This document shows positions 20,030 through 28,701 of a stretch of 64,000 nucleotides of DNA, one piece after another. The position numbers and the translations under genes were made by a program. Within the stretch, counting starts at the first letter, position 1. Every line of letters begins with the position of its first letter. Under the pieces are notes generated by a model that did not search any database, had not been told where the DNA came from, and saw only the letters and a list, made by a program, of their open reading frames with translations. Source of the DNA: Streptomyces lincolnensis (GTDB lineage Bacteria > Actinomycetota > Actinomycetes > Streptomycetales > Streptomycetaceae); contig NZ_JAIHON010000009.1 in the NCBI RefSeq assembly GCF_021173675.1, forward strand, positions 434,001 to 498,000, in the 5' to 3' direction.

Positions 20030-22183
20030 GTGAGCAGCGAGAATGAGGGTGCGGAGGGCTCGGGGGAGGCCGGGGCGCCGGAGCAGCTTGCCCTTATTCG
20101 GGAGAGCGTGCGCAAGGCTCAGGTGCCGCGGGCCAAGCCGCGGACCTGGCGGGGGGCCGCGCTGGCCAAGGAGTTGCCCGTTGCCCGGGTGTTGGTCGAC
20201 AAGGGGGTGCTGCATCTTGACCGGTACTTCGACTACGCGGTGCCGGAGGAGCTGGATGCGCAGGCGCAGCCCGGGGTGCGGGTCCGGGTGCGGTTCGGGG
20301 CCGGGCGGCATCGGGTGCGGGACGGGCGGCGTGAGGGCGGGGGGCTGATCGACGGGTTTCTCGTCGAGCGGCTGGCCGAGTCGGACTACTCCGGACCGTT
20401 GGCGGCGCTGGCCCAGGTCGTCTCGCCCGAGCCAGTGCTCGGGGCGGAGCTGTTGGGGCTGGCCCGTGCGGTGGCGGACCGGTACGCGGGGAGTCTGGCC
20501 GATGTGTTGCAACTTGCGGTTCCGCCGCGCAGCGCGCGGGCCGAGCAGCGGCCCTCACCCGCCCCGCTGCCCCCTCCCGGGGCGCCGGACGCAGGGTCCT
20601 GGGGGCGCTACGAGCGCGGGGACGCGTTCGTCGAGTCCCTGGCCTCGGGGGGTGCGCCGCGAGCCGTGTGGAACGCCCTGCCGGGCCCCGAGTGGAGCGA
20701 GGAGCTGGCGCGGGCCGTCGTGGCGACCCTGGCCTCCGGGCGGGGGGCGCTCGTCGTCCTGCCGGACGGGCGGGCGGTCGCGCGGCTCGACGCCGCGCTG
20801 ACGGCACTGCTGGGGGAGGGGCGTCACGCGGTGCTCACCGCCGACGCCGGACCCGAGAAGCGGTACCGGGAGTGGCTCGCCGTGCGCCGGGGAGCCGTCC
20901 GGGCCGTCATCGGGACCCGGGCCGCCATGTTCGCGCCCGTTCAGGACCTCGGGCTGGTCGCGATCTGGGACGACGGCGACGACAGCCACAGCGAGCTGCA
21001 CGCACCCCAGCCCCATGCCCGCGAAGTGCTCCTGCTGCGGGCCGCGCTGGACAAGTGCGGCTTTCTGCTGGGCAGTTGGAGCTGCACCGTGGAGGCCGCG
21101 CAGCTCGTGGAGAGCGGCTGGGCCCGGCCGCTGGTCGCCACCCGGGACCAGGTGCGGTCCGCCGCGCCCCTGGTCAGGACGGTGGGGGACGGGGACCTCG
21201 CGCGCGACGAGGCGGCGCGAGCCGCCCGCCTGCCGACGCTTGCCTGGCAGGCCGTCAGGGAGGGGCTGCGGCACGGGCCCGTGCTCGTGCAGGTGCCCCG
21301 GCGGGGCTACGTGCCGAGGATGGCGTGCGCCAACTGCCGTGCCCCGGCGCGGTGCCGGCACTGTGCCGGGCCTCTGGAGGGCCAGGATTCCGGGGCCCCG
21401 TTGCGGTGCGGGTGGTGCGGACAGGAGGAGAGCGCCTGGCACTGCCCGGAGTGCGGGGGCTTCCGGCTGCGGGCGCAGGTGGTGGGCGCGCGGCGGACCG
21501 CCGAGGAGCTGGGAAGGGCGTTCCCGGCGGTCGCGGTGCGGACGTCGGGGCGCGAGCACGTGCTGGACACCGTGCCGTCGGCGCCCGCGCTGGTGGTGAG
21601 CACACCGGGGGCCGAACCCGTCGCCGAGGGTGGGTACGCGGCCGCCCTGCTGCTCGACGGCTGGGCCATGCTCGGGCGGCCCGACCTGCGCGCCGGCGAG
21701 GACGCGCTGCGGCGGTGGATCGCGGCCGCCTCTCTCGTACGGCCGCAGGGTGCGGGTGGCACGGTCGTGGTCGTCGCCGAGCCCACGCTGCGGCCCGTGC
21801 AGGCGCTGGTGCGCTGGGATCCGGTGGGTCACGCCGTACGGGAACTCGCCGAGCGGGGAGAGCTGGGGTTCCCGCCGGTGTCGAGAATGGCCGCCGTGTC
21901 GGGGACCTCGGAGGCCGTCGCGGAGTTCCTGGGCGCGGTGGAACTGCCCCCGGACGCCCAGGTGTTGGGGCCGGTGCCCCTGCCCGTCACGGGCGCGGGC
22001 CGTCCGAAGCGGGTGGGCGGCCCGCCCCCGGGAGAGCACTGGGAGCGGGCATTGGTCCGGGTACCGCCGGGCAGCGGGGCGGCGCTCGCCTCCGCGCTGA
22101 AGGCCGCACAGGCGGCTCGGATGGCGCGCGGGGGTGGCGAGACCGTGGTGCGGGTGCGGATCGATCCGCCCGACATCGGGTGA
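20030..22183 (+). CDS. priA: Primosomal protein N' (PriA), helicase motifs lost
   Basis: This 717-residue homolog of the replication-restart protein PriA keeps the N-terminal DNA-binding domain (LPVARVLVDKGVLHLDRYFDYAVP) and eight zinc-binding cysteines at about 431-480 in CxxC pairs (CANC, CRHC, CGWC, CPEC). The Walker A expected after the N-terminal domain is missing (NALPGPEWSEELARAV), and the DEEH box is replaced by IWDDGDDSH. Actinobacterial PriA proteins are known to lack helicase motifs. The start GTG 20030 has no Shine-Dalgarno but a TAAGAAT box just upstream, so the mRNA may be leaderless. Confidence 0.93.
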   Translation: MSSENEGAEGSGEAGAPEQLALIRESVRKAQVPRAKPRTWRGAALAKELPVARVLVDKGVLHLDRYFDYAVPEELDAQAQPGVRVRVRFGAGRHRVRDGRREGGGLIDGFLVERLAESDYSGPLAALAQVVSPEPVLGAELLGLARAVADRYAGSLADVLQLAVPPRSARAEQRPSPAPLPPPGAPDAGSWGRYERGDAFVESLASGGAPRAVWNALPGPEWSEELARAVVATLASGRGALVVLPDGRAVARLDAALTALLGEGRHAVLTADAGPEKRYREWLAVRRGAVRAVIGTRAAMFAPVQDLGLVAIWDDGDDSHSELHAPQPHAREVLLLRAALDKCGFLLGSWSCTVEAAQLVESGWARPLVATRDQVRSAAPLVRTVGDGDLARDEAARAARLPTLAWQAVREGLRHGPVLVQVPRRGYVPRMACANCRAPARCRHCAGPLEGQDSGAPLRCGWCGQEESAWHCPECGGFRLRAQVVGARRTAEELGRAFPAVAVRTSGREHVLDTVPSAPALVVSTPGAEPVAEGGYAAALLLDGWAMLGRPDLRAGEDALRRWIAAASLVRPQGAGGTVVVVAEPTLRPVQALVRWDPVGHAVRELAERGELGFPPVSRMAAVSGTSEAVAEFLGAVELPPDAQVLGPVPLPVTGAGRPKRVGGPPPGEHWERALVRVPPGSGAALASALKAAQAARMARGGGETVVRVRIDPPDIG

Positions 22184-22240
22184 GCGGGGGGCGGGACGTA
22201 TCGGCCTCGGGGGAGCGGGGAGGGGGAGCGGGCGTCCGCC

Positions 22241-22612
22241 CTGGATGGGCGGGGTGCCGTGCCGTGCGTGTTCGGCTTCGGGTCAGCTGGGGTGGCCTGT
22301 AGTGGCCGTGGACGCGTGGGGGGGGGCGGTAGGCGTATGCCCGGACGAGCGGGAGAGGGGAGCAGTAGGCGTCCGTCCCGGATGGGTGGGGTGCCGTGTG
22401 TGTTCGGCTTCGGGCCAGGTGGGGTGGCCTGTAGCGGTCCCGGACGCGTGGGGGACGGCAGGCGTACGCCCGGACGGGCGGGATGCCGTGCGTGTTCGGC
22501 TTCGGGTCAGCTGGGGTGGCCCGTAGTGGCCGAAGACGCGTGGAGGACGGTAGGCGTACGCCCGGACGAGGGAGCAATAGGCGTCCGCCCTGGATGAGCA
22601 GGGTGCCGCGCG
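22241..22612. repeat. Imperfect tandem repeat block downstream of priA
   Basis: The 667-bp gap between priA and the next gene (22184-22850) contains three diverged copies of a long unit. GTGTTCGGCTTCGGG recurs at 22268, 22400 and 22492. Each copy is followed by GGGGTGGCC-GTAG and then by AGGCGTAYGCCCGGACG. The spacings are 132 and 92 bp, so the middle copy lacks about 40 bp. Frames on both strands run through it, but they encode only Arg/Pro/His-rich low-complexity sequence without a credible start. I read it as non-coding. Confidence 0.75.
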
Positions 22613-22850
22613 CTCGCCGCCGGATCCGCTGGGGACGGACGGCACGCGTCGGCCTCGGCCGGCAGGGGGCGACACGGGTCCGTTCCGGGCTAGTACGGGG
22701 AGGCAGGGGCCGGTCTTCGTCGGGTGGGGCATCGTCGTGGGGCAGGCCCTCGCGCGCGGCGCTGCCGTGCGTCCAACCGCCGTGGCCGGTGTGTGGCATG
22801 CGTCTGCCCTCCCGGGCGTGGCCGGGAGGGCAGGGAAGCAGGGGGGTGGG

Positions 22851-23393
22851 TCAGCCGTTGCGGGGGGCGGGGAAGGCGGTGGGCCTGGCCTCGTCGCGGA
22901 GGGTCGGGCTGCCGGCGGTCGGCTGGGTCGGCATGGAGCGGGCGGCGGGGACCGTCGGCACCGTGGAGATGCCGGTGCCGACGTTGACGGCGCGGGAGCT
23001 CGAGCTCTCCGTGGCTCGCTCGGTCTCGGCGGCCGCCTGGGCGGTGGCGCGACGGGCGCCGTAACGGCGGTGCACCGCCTGCTTGGTGACCCCGAGGGCG
23101 GAACCCACCGCGTCCCACGAGAAGCCGAGTGAGCGGTCGAAATCCACGGCGGCCGTGACCAGGGTCTCGACACTGTCCCGCAGTTCCTGGGCCAGACGGA
23201 CCGTCGGGGCGGGGGCGCGTCCGTAGACGACGAAGCCCGTGGAGGGACCGGAGCGGCGCGGGCGGTAGACGTTGCCCAGCTGGGCGGTGAGCGTGCGCAG
23301 TGCGTCCACCTGCCGGCGGACCCGCTCGATGTCCCGCACCAGCAAGTGCAGGCTGGCCCGAGCCTGGGCGTCGTGGGTTGCGTGGTCGGCCAT
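22851..23393 (-). CDS. Small HTH-domain protein
   Basis: A 180-residue protein starting at ATG 23393 (MADHATHDAQARASLHLLV) with GAGAGG just upstream. An N-terminal helical region (VRDIERVRRQVDALRTLTAQL) is followed by a helix-turn-helix at about 100-125: FSWDAVGSALGVTKQAVHRRYG. The Ser/Pro/Thr-rich tail is probably disordered. A second gene at 37353 carries a similar WxxIGxALGxxKQAxxxxH motif. It is divergent from fmt, with a 12-bp-arm palindrome upstream that may be its operator. The function is unknown; DNA binding is inferred. Confidence 0.85.
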   Translation of the reverse strand: MADHATHDAQARASLHLLVRDIERVRRQVDALRTLTAQLGNVYRPRRSGPSTGFVVYGRAPAPTVRLAQELRDSVETLVTAAVDFDRSLGFSWDAVGSALGVTKQAVHRRYGARRATAQAAAETERATESSSSRAVNVGTGISTVPTVPAARSMPTQPTAGSPTLRDEARPTAFPAPRNG

Positions 23394-23447
23394 GAACAAG
23401 CCTCTCGAACCGGCGATGAAAGGGGTCGGGTCGCGCGATGTGCGGCC

Positions 23448-23478
23448 CGCGTTGGTCAACTCTTTCTTGACCAACGCG
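23448..23478. promoter_or_regulatory. Perfect palindrome between the HTH gene and fmt
   Basis: CGCGTTGGTCAA (23448-23459) and its exact reverse complement (23467-23478) flank a 7-bp spacer CTCTTTC. It lies 55 bp upstream of the minus-strand HTH gene, in a region without coding sequence. The A/T-rich centre suggests a protein-binding site rather than a terminator. Confidence 0.6.
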
Positions 23479-23639
23479 TGGGCGCTCCGCTGGTCACGCA
23501 CCGGGGGCGTAGGGGCATATGCGTGCGCCCCGGGAGGAGGGTGCGCGCCGCGATCACCGCAGGCGGCGCCGCGTCGTACCCGGGCGCCATACACTTGTGC
23601 GTTGCCCGCAGTCGCCGCCCGAGAGGCCCGAACCCACCC

Positions 23640-24572
23640 ATGAAGCTGGTCTTCGCCGGTACCCCCGAGGTCGCCGTTCCCGCCCTGGACGCTCTCATCG
23701 CCTCCGGGCGGCACGAGGTGGCCGCCGTCGTCACGCGGCCCGACGCGCCGGCCGGGCGCGGGCGCAGGCTGGTCGCGAGCCCCGTCGCCGAGCGGGCCGA
23801 GGAGGCCGGGATCGAGGTGCTGAAGCCGGTGAAGCCGCGGGACCCCGAGTTCCTGGAGCGGCTGCGCGCCATCGCCCCCGACTGCTGCCCCGTCGTGGCC
23901 TACGGCGCCCTGCTGCCCAGGGTCGCCCTAGACATCCCCGTCCACGGCTGGGTCAACCTGCACTTCTCGCTGCTGCCCGCCTGGCGCGGGGCCGCGCCCG
24001 TGCAGCACTCCATCATGGCGGGGGACGAGATCACCGGTGCCTCGACCTTCCTCATCGAGGAGGGGCTCGACTCCGGGCCGGTCTACGGCACGGTCACCGA
24101 GGAGATCCGGCCCACCGACACCAGCGGTGACCTGCTCACCCGGCTCGCCTTCGCCGGCTCCGGGCTGCTCGCCGCGACCATGGACGGGATCGAGGACGGC
24201 ACGCTGAAGGCCGTACCGCAGCCTGTCGAGGGCATCACCGTCGCCCCGAAGATCACCGTCGAGGACGCCCGGGTGGACTGGGGCACGCCCGCGCTGCGCG
24301 TGGACCGGGTCGTGCGCGGGTGCACGCCGGCGCCCGGCGCGTGGACCGTCTTCCGGGGCGAGCGGCTCAAGCTGATCCAGGCCCGGCCCGTCCCCGAGCG
24401 GACCGAGCTCGCGCCCGGCGCGCTCGCCGTGGGGAAGAACAGCGTCCACGTCGGTACCGCGTCGCACGCGATCGAGCTGCTGTGGGTGCAGGCCCAGGGC
24501 AAGAAGCCGATGAGGGCCGCCGACTGGGCGCGTGGCGTGCGCATCGGTGAGGGCGAGACCCTCGGAGCGTGA
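23640..24572 (+). CDS. fmt: Methionyl-tRNA formyltransferase
   Basis: Fmt (310 residues) formylates initiator Met-tRNA using 10-formyl-tetrahydrofolate. It opens with MKLVFAGTPEVAVPALDAL. The catalytic region NLHFSLLPAWRGAAPVQ holds the Asn and His residues, and the following Asp-containing stretch ends in SGPVYG. The C-terminal OB-like tRNA domain spans about 205-310. The start is ATG 23640; the nearest GAGAGG is rather distant. It is followed 63 bp later by rsmB, a common pairing. Confidence 0.96.
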   Translation: MKLVFAGTPEVAVPALDALIASGRHEVAAVVTRPDAPAGRGRRLVASPVAERAEEAGIEVLKPVKPRDPEFLERLRAIAPDCCPVVAYGALLPRVALDIPVHGWVNLHFSLLPAWRGAAPVQHSIMAGDEITGASTFLIEEGLDSGPVYGTVTEEIRPTDTSGDLLTRLAFAGSGLLAATMDGIEDGTLKAVPQPVEGITVAPKITVEDARVDWGTPALRVDRVVRGCTPAPGAWTVFRGERLKLIQARPVPERTELAPGALAVGKNSVHVGTASHAIELLWVQAQGKKPMRAADWARGVRIGEGETLGA

Positions 24573-24635
24573 GGCGGGGGCCGGCGGACTTACGCTTGGT
24601 GCGTCGCCTCTTCTGAAATCCGGAGCACCTTTTTC

Positions 24636-26072
24636 GTGAGTGACCAGCCCCGTCAGCCCCGCAGTCCCCGTGGTCCCCGCAAGCCGGGCAAGCCCTACCG
24701 CCGGCCCCAGAAGGACCCCGTCCGCATGCTCGCCTTCGAGGCGCTGCGGGCCGTGGACGAGCGGGACGCGTACGCCAACCTCGTCCTGCCGCCGCTGCTG
24801 CGCAAGGCGCGCGAGAAGGGCGACTTCGACACGCGGGACGCGGCGCTGGCCACCGAGCTGGTGTACGGGACGCTGCGGCGGCAGGGGACGTACGACGCGA
24901 TCATCTCCGCGTGCGTCGACCGGCCGCTGCGCGAGGTCGACCCGCCCGTGCTCGACGTGCTCAGCCTGGGTGCGCACCAGTTGCTCGGGACGCGGATCCC
25001 CACGCACGCCGCGGTCTCGGCCTCCGTCGAGCTCGCCCGGGTCGTGCTCGGCGACGGACGGGCCAAGTTCGTCAACGCCGTGCTGCGCAAGGTCGCGCAG
25101 GACGATCTCGACGGGTGGGTGGAGAAGGTCGCGCCGCCCTACGACGAGGATCCCGAGGACCACCTCGCCGTCGTGCACTCGCACCCGCGCTGGGTCGTCT
25201 CCGCGCTCTGGGACTCGCTCGGCGGTGGGCGGGCCGGCATCGAGGATCTGTTGGAGGCCGACAACGAGCGGCCCGAGGTGACCCTGGTCGCCCGGCCCGG
25301 GCGGGCCACCGCCGAGGAACTGCTGCGGGAGCACGCGGCGGTGCCGGGGCGCTGGTCGCCGTATGCCGTACGGCTGGCCGAGGGCGGGGAGCCCGGGGCC
25401 GTCGAGGCCGTACGGGAGAACCGTGCCGGGGTGCAGGACGAGGGCAGTCAGCTCGTCGCGCTGGCGCTGGCCAACGCACCCCTGGACGGGCCCGACCGGA
25501 AGTGGCTCGACGGGTGTGCCGGGCCCGGGGGCAAGGCCGCGCTGCTCGCCGCCCTCGCCGCCGAGCGCGGGGCCGTGCTGCTCGCCTCCGAGAAGCAGCC
25601 GCACCGGGCGGGGCTGGTCGCCAAGGCGCTCGACGGGAACCCGGGGCCGTACCAGGTCATCGCCGCCGACGGGACCCGGCCGCCGTGGCTGCCCGGCTCG
25701 TTCGACCGGGTGCTGATGGACGTGCCCTGCACGGGTCTGGGCGCCCTGCGGCGGCGGCCCGAGGCGCGGTGGCGACGGCGGCCGGAGGATCTCGAAGGGT
25801 TCGCGCCGTTGCAGCGGTCCCTGCTGCACACCGCCCTCGACTCGGTACGGGTCGGCGGCGTCGTCGGCTACGCCACGTGCTCACCGCATCTCGCGGAGAC
25901 CCGGGCGGTCGTCGACGACCTGCTCAAGCAGCGGCCGGAGGCCGAGCTGATCGACGCGCGCCCGCTCCTCCCGGGCGTACCGGACCTCGGCGACGGGCCC
26001 GACGTCCAGCTGTGGCCGCATCTGCACGGGACCGACGCGATGTATCTGGCGTTGATTCGCCGGACGGGCTGA
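24636..26072 (+). CDS. rsmB: 16S rRNA m5C967 methyltransferase
   Basis: RsmB/Fmu (478 residues) methylates C967 of 16S rRNA with SAM. A basic, Pro-rich start (PRQPRSPRGPRKPGKPYRRP) precedes a NusB-like RNA-binding domain (about 30-165) and a Rossmann methyltransferase. The SAM loop is LDGCAGPGGKA. The two catalytic cysteines are Cys365 in MDVPCTGLG and Cys415 in YATCSPHLAET. The start is GTG 24636. It shares direction and probably a transcript with fmt. Confidence 0.95.
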   Translation: MSDQPRQPRSPRGPRKPGKPYRRPQKDPVRMLAFEALRAVDERDAYANLVLPPLLRKAREKGDFDTRDAALATELVYGTLRRQGTYDAIISACVDRPLREVDPPVLDVLSLGAHQLLGTRIPTHAAVSASVELARVVLGDGRAKFVNAVLRKVAQDDLDGWVEKVAPPYDEDPEDHLAVVHSHPRWVVSALWDSLGGGRAGIEDLLEADNERPEVTLVARPGRATAEELLREHAAVPGRWSPYAVRLAEGGEPGAVEAVRENRAGVQDEGSQLVALALANAPLDGPDRKWLDGCAGPGGKAALLAALAAERGAVLLASEKQPHRAGLVAKALDGNPGPYQVIAADGTRPPWLPGSFDRVLMDVPCTGLGALRRRPEARWRRRPEDLEGFAPLQRSLLHTALDSVRVGGVVGYATCSPHLAETRAVVDDLLKQRPEAELIDARPLLPGVPDLGDGPDVQLWPHLHGTDAMYLALIRRTG

Positions 26073-26340
26073 CTGGGCGGTCTGACCGGGTGCGCTGACA
26101 GGGCGGGCCGCTTCGCCCGCCGGGGCCGCGACCGGGACGGGTAAGGTCCGGGGATCCTCGGTGCGCGGTACCCAGGCCGGAGCGCGGGCGGCGCCGCCCT
26201 CGACCTGGCCACCGCCCTGCCGGCCCTGCAGCACGGGGAGATCCCGCCCACGGTTGGGACGAGACACGAGGCCGGCGCAGAGCGGCACAGCACGGCACGG
26301 CGCCGCGCGCCGGGACTCGCCCGGCTCGCCCCGATGAGCC

Positions 26341-26391
26341 GCCGCTCCCGGCCCGCCGCCGCTCCCGGCCCGCCGCCGCTCCCGGTCCGCG
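26341..26391. repeat. Three 17-bp direct repeats downstream of the MMPL gene
   Basis: Units GCCGCTCCCGGCCCGCC at 26341-26357, 26358-26374 and (15 of 17 matching) 26375-26391 abut the end of the minus-strand MMPL gene. The whole gap 26073-26395 otherwise holds no gene or clear terminator; open frames there are low-complexity. Confidence 0.7.
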
Positions 26392-26395
26392 CGCC

Positions 26396-28540
26396 TCAGC
26401 CGCCCGGCCGGCCCGCCCGCTCCGGCTCGGTCGTCGCCGGAGCGGCGCCGTCCTCGCGGGCCAGGCGGTGCGGCCACCACACCTTCGGGCCGACGTCCAG
26501 GAACAGGGACGTCACCAGCACCGAGCGCACGATGAAGGTGTCCAGGAGCACGCCCAGCGCCACCGCGAAGCCGATCTCCGCGAAGGCGACCATGGGCAGC
26601 GTGCCCAGGGCGGCGAAGGTGCCGGCCAGGACCAGGCCGGCGGAGGTGATGACCGCGCCGGTCGCCGCGAGGCCGGTCACCACGCCGGGGCGGGTGCCCT
26701 GGCGGGCCGCCTCCTCGCGGATACGGGTGGTCAGGAAGATGTTGTAGTCGATGCCGAGGGCGACCAGGAAGACGAAGACGAACAGCGGGAAGTCCGTCGA
26801 CTCGCCCGCGTAGTCGAACAGGTACCGGAACGCGAGCGCGCTGATGCCGAGGGCCGCCGCGAACGACAGGATCACCGTCCCGATGAGCAGCAGCGGCGCG
26901 ATGAGCGCGCGCAGCAGCACGCACAGGATCAGCAGGACGACGACCAGTACCAGCGGGATGATCAGGATGTTGTCGTGCGTGGTCGCTCTGTCCATGTCCA
27001 GCAGGGCCGCCGTACCGCCGCCCACCTGGGCGTCGGCGTCCGGCACCGCGTGCACGGCGTCCCGGACCCGTTCCACGGTCTGCTTCGCGGCCTCGCTGTC
27101 GGCCGGGTCGGTCATGGTGGCCTCGAACAGCACCTTGCCCTCGAAGGAGGGTTTGGTGCCCGGGGGCAGGCCCAGCGACTCGGGGACGACTCCGCGCGTG
27201 GCGGCGACGGCCTCGCCGACCTGCCGGGCCTGTGCCTCGTCGCTGATGATCACGAGCGGATCGCCGCTGCCCGCCGGGAAGTACCGCGCGGACACCTCCT
27301 GGCCGACGATCGAGTCCGGTTTGCCGGTGAACGCGTCCGCGTTGCTGATGCCCTCCGCGCGCAACTGGATCAGGCCGAGCGAGCAGATCGCCAGGATCGC
27401 CGCCGTGACGCCCCAGACCATGCGGGGACGGGCGGAGATACGGCCGCCCATCCGGGCCCAGAGCCCCCGGTCCGCCGGGTTCGGCGTGCCGAGGTGGGGG
27501 ATCGCCGGCCAGAAGATCCAGCGGCCGAAGACCACCAGCAGGGCGGGGAACAGGGTCATCATCGCCAGCAGGGCGACCGCGACGCCGATCGCGGCGACCG
27601 GGCCGAGGCCGCTCGTGGAGTTCATCTCGGCCGCCAGCAGCACCAGCATGCTCAGCACGACGGTCGCGCCGGAGGCGATCACGGCCGGGCCCGCCCGGTG
27701 CAGGGCGAGGGCCATCGCCTCGTGCCGGTCCTCGTGCCGGCGGAGCTCTTCCCGGTAGCGGGCGACCAGCAGCAAGGCGTAGTCCGTCCCCGCGCCGAAG
27801 ACGAGGACGGTGAGGATGCCCGCGCTCTGGCCGTTGACCGTCAGGCCCGCGTGCTCCGCGAGCAGGTAGATCAGGGCCTGCGCGGTGAACAGGGCGGCGA
27901 TCACCGACAGCAGCGGGACCAGGAGCAGGGAGGGGCTGCGGTAGGTGATCAGCAGCATCACGATCACGACCGCCATCGCCGAGATCAGCAGTGTGGAGTC
28001 GATGCCCTCGAACGCCTCGGAGAAGTCCGCGGAGGTGCCGCCCGGGCCGGTGATGTGCACGGCCAGCCCGTCACCGCCCTCGCCGACGTCGTCCCGGATG
28101 GCGTCGACCGCGGGCGCGATGCGCTCCCAGCCCTTCTCGTCCATGGTGATCGGCACATAGATCTGGGCCGCGCGCGGATCGGCCGGCCGGTCGAAGGTCG
28201 GGCCCCTGGTCTCCGCGCCGCGGATGCCGTGATCCGTCAGCCGCTTGAGCTCGGCCACGTCCTCGGTGATCCGCGCCCGGTCCTGTGCCGTCAGGCCGCC
28301 GTCCCGGGCGTACACCACGATCGCCGGGATCTGTTCCGGCCTGAAGTCCTCCGAGAGGTGCAGGACCTGGGTCGACTCGGCGGAGCCGGGCAGCCAGGAG
28401 GCCGCGTCGTTGTCCTGCGCGTCGGTCAGCTTCTGCGCGAACGGCGCCGTCAGGAACAGCACGATCAGCCACAGCACCAGCACGACCCACTTGGCACGCC
28501 GCCCGCAGACGAGGTGCCCGATGCCGTTTTTCTCCGTCAT
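26396..28540 (-). CDS. MMPL/RND family transporter
   Basis: A 714-residue inner-membrane exporter of the MMPL class of the RND superfamily, driven by proton flow and typically moving lipids or hydrophobic compounds. The topology is two repeats of one plus five helices. The first TM is WVVLVLWLIVLFLTAPF, with a large loop to about residue 175, then helices 185-335. TM7 lies near 390, a second loop follows, and helices run about 550-690. GTDYALLL and GIDYNIFL are the conserved TM4/TM10 motifs. The start is ATG 28540 with GGGGGTGG upstream; GTG 28546 is an alternative. It is divergent from rpe; no regulator is adjacent. Confidence 0.93.
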   Translation of the reverse strand: MTEKNGIGHLVCGRRAKWVVLVLWLIVLFLTAPFAQKLTDAQDNDAASWLPGSAESTQVLHLSEDFRPEQIPAIVVYARDGGLTAQDRARITEDVAELKRLTDHGIRGAETRGPTFDRPADPRAAQIYVPITMDEKGWERIAPAVDAIRDDVGEGGDGLAVHITGPGGTSADFSEAFEGIDSTLLISAMAVVIVMLLITYRSPSLLLVPLLSVIAALFTAQALIYLLAEHAGLTVNGQSAGILTVLVFGAGTDYALLLVARYREELRRHEDRHEAMALALHRAGPAVIASGATVVLSMLVLLAAEMNSTSGLGPVAAIGVAVALLAMMTLFPALLVVFGRWIFWPAIPHLGTPNPADRGLWARMGGRISARPRMVWGVTAAILAICSLGLIQLRAEGISNADAFTGKPDSIVGQEVSARYFPAGSGDPLVIISDEAQARQVGEAVAATRGVVPESLGLPPGTKPSFEGKVLFEATMTDPADSEAAKQTVERVRDAVHAVPDADAQVGGGTAALLDMDRATTHDNILIIPLVLVVVLLILCVLLRALIAPLLLIGTVILSFAAALGISALAFRYLFDYAGESTDFPLFVFVFLVALGIDYNIFLTTRIREEAARQGTRPGVVTGLAATGAVITSAGLVLAGTFAALGTLPMVAFAEIGFAVALGVLLDTFIVRSVLVTSLFLDVGPKVWWPHRLAREDGAAPATTEPERAGRPGG

Positions 28541-28554
28541 GTCCACCCCCGCAA

Positions 28555-28640
28555 CCGCGCCCCTTCAGGGGCGCGGGACTGCGACATGTGCGGCCCTGCC
28601 GCGTGGGCGCGATCAGCCACATACAACCCGCACCGGACAA
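28555..28640 (+). repeat. Streptomyces-type interspersed repeat, copy A
   Basis: CCGCGCCCCT (28555-28564) pairs with AGGGGCGCGG (28567-28576). It is followed by GACTGCG, a variable stretch, then CAGCCACATACAACCCGCAC. The order of elements (AGGGGCGCGGG, ACTGC, CAGCC, CCCGCA) matches an element I recognise as frequent between Streptomyces genes and matches copy B at 39915-39966 in opposite orientation. It lies in the divergent MMPL/rpe gap. Confidence 0.6.
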
Positions 28641-28701
28641 ATGACCGTACCCATCCAGGACCGATGCGGCCAACCCCCGGAGGGCATGGCAGGCTTGTGG
28701 C

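Noticed and set aside
22134..22850. Protein-coding genes within the repeat block after priA
   Set aside because: Frames on both strands give only Arg/Pro/His-rich repeats, with no ribosome site or known fold.
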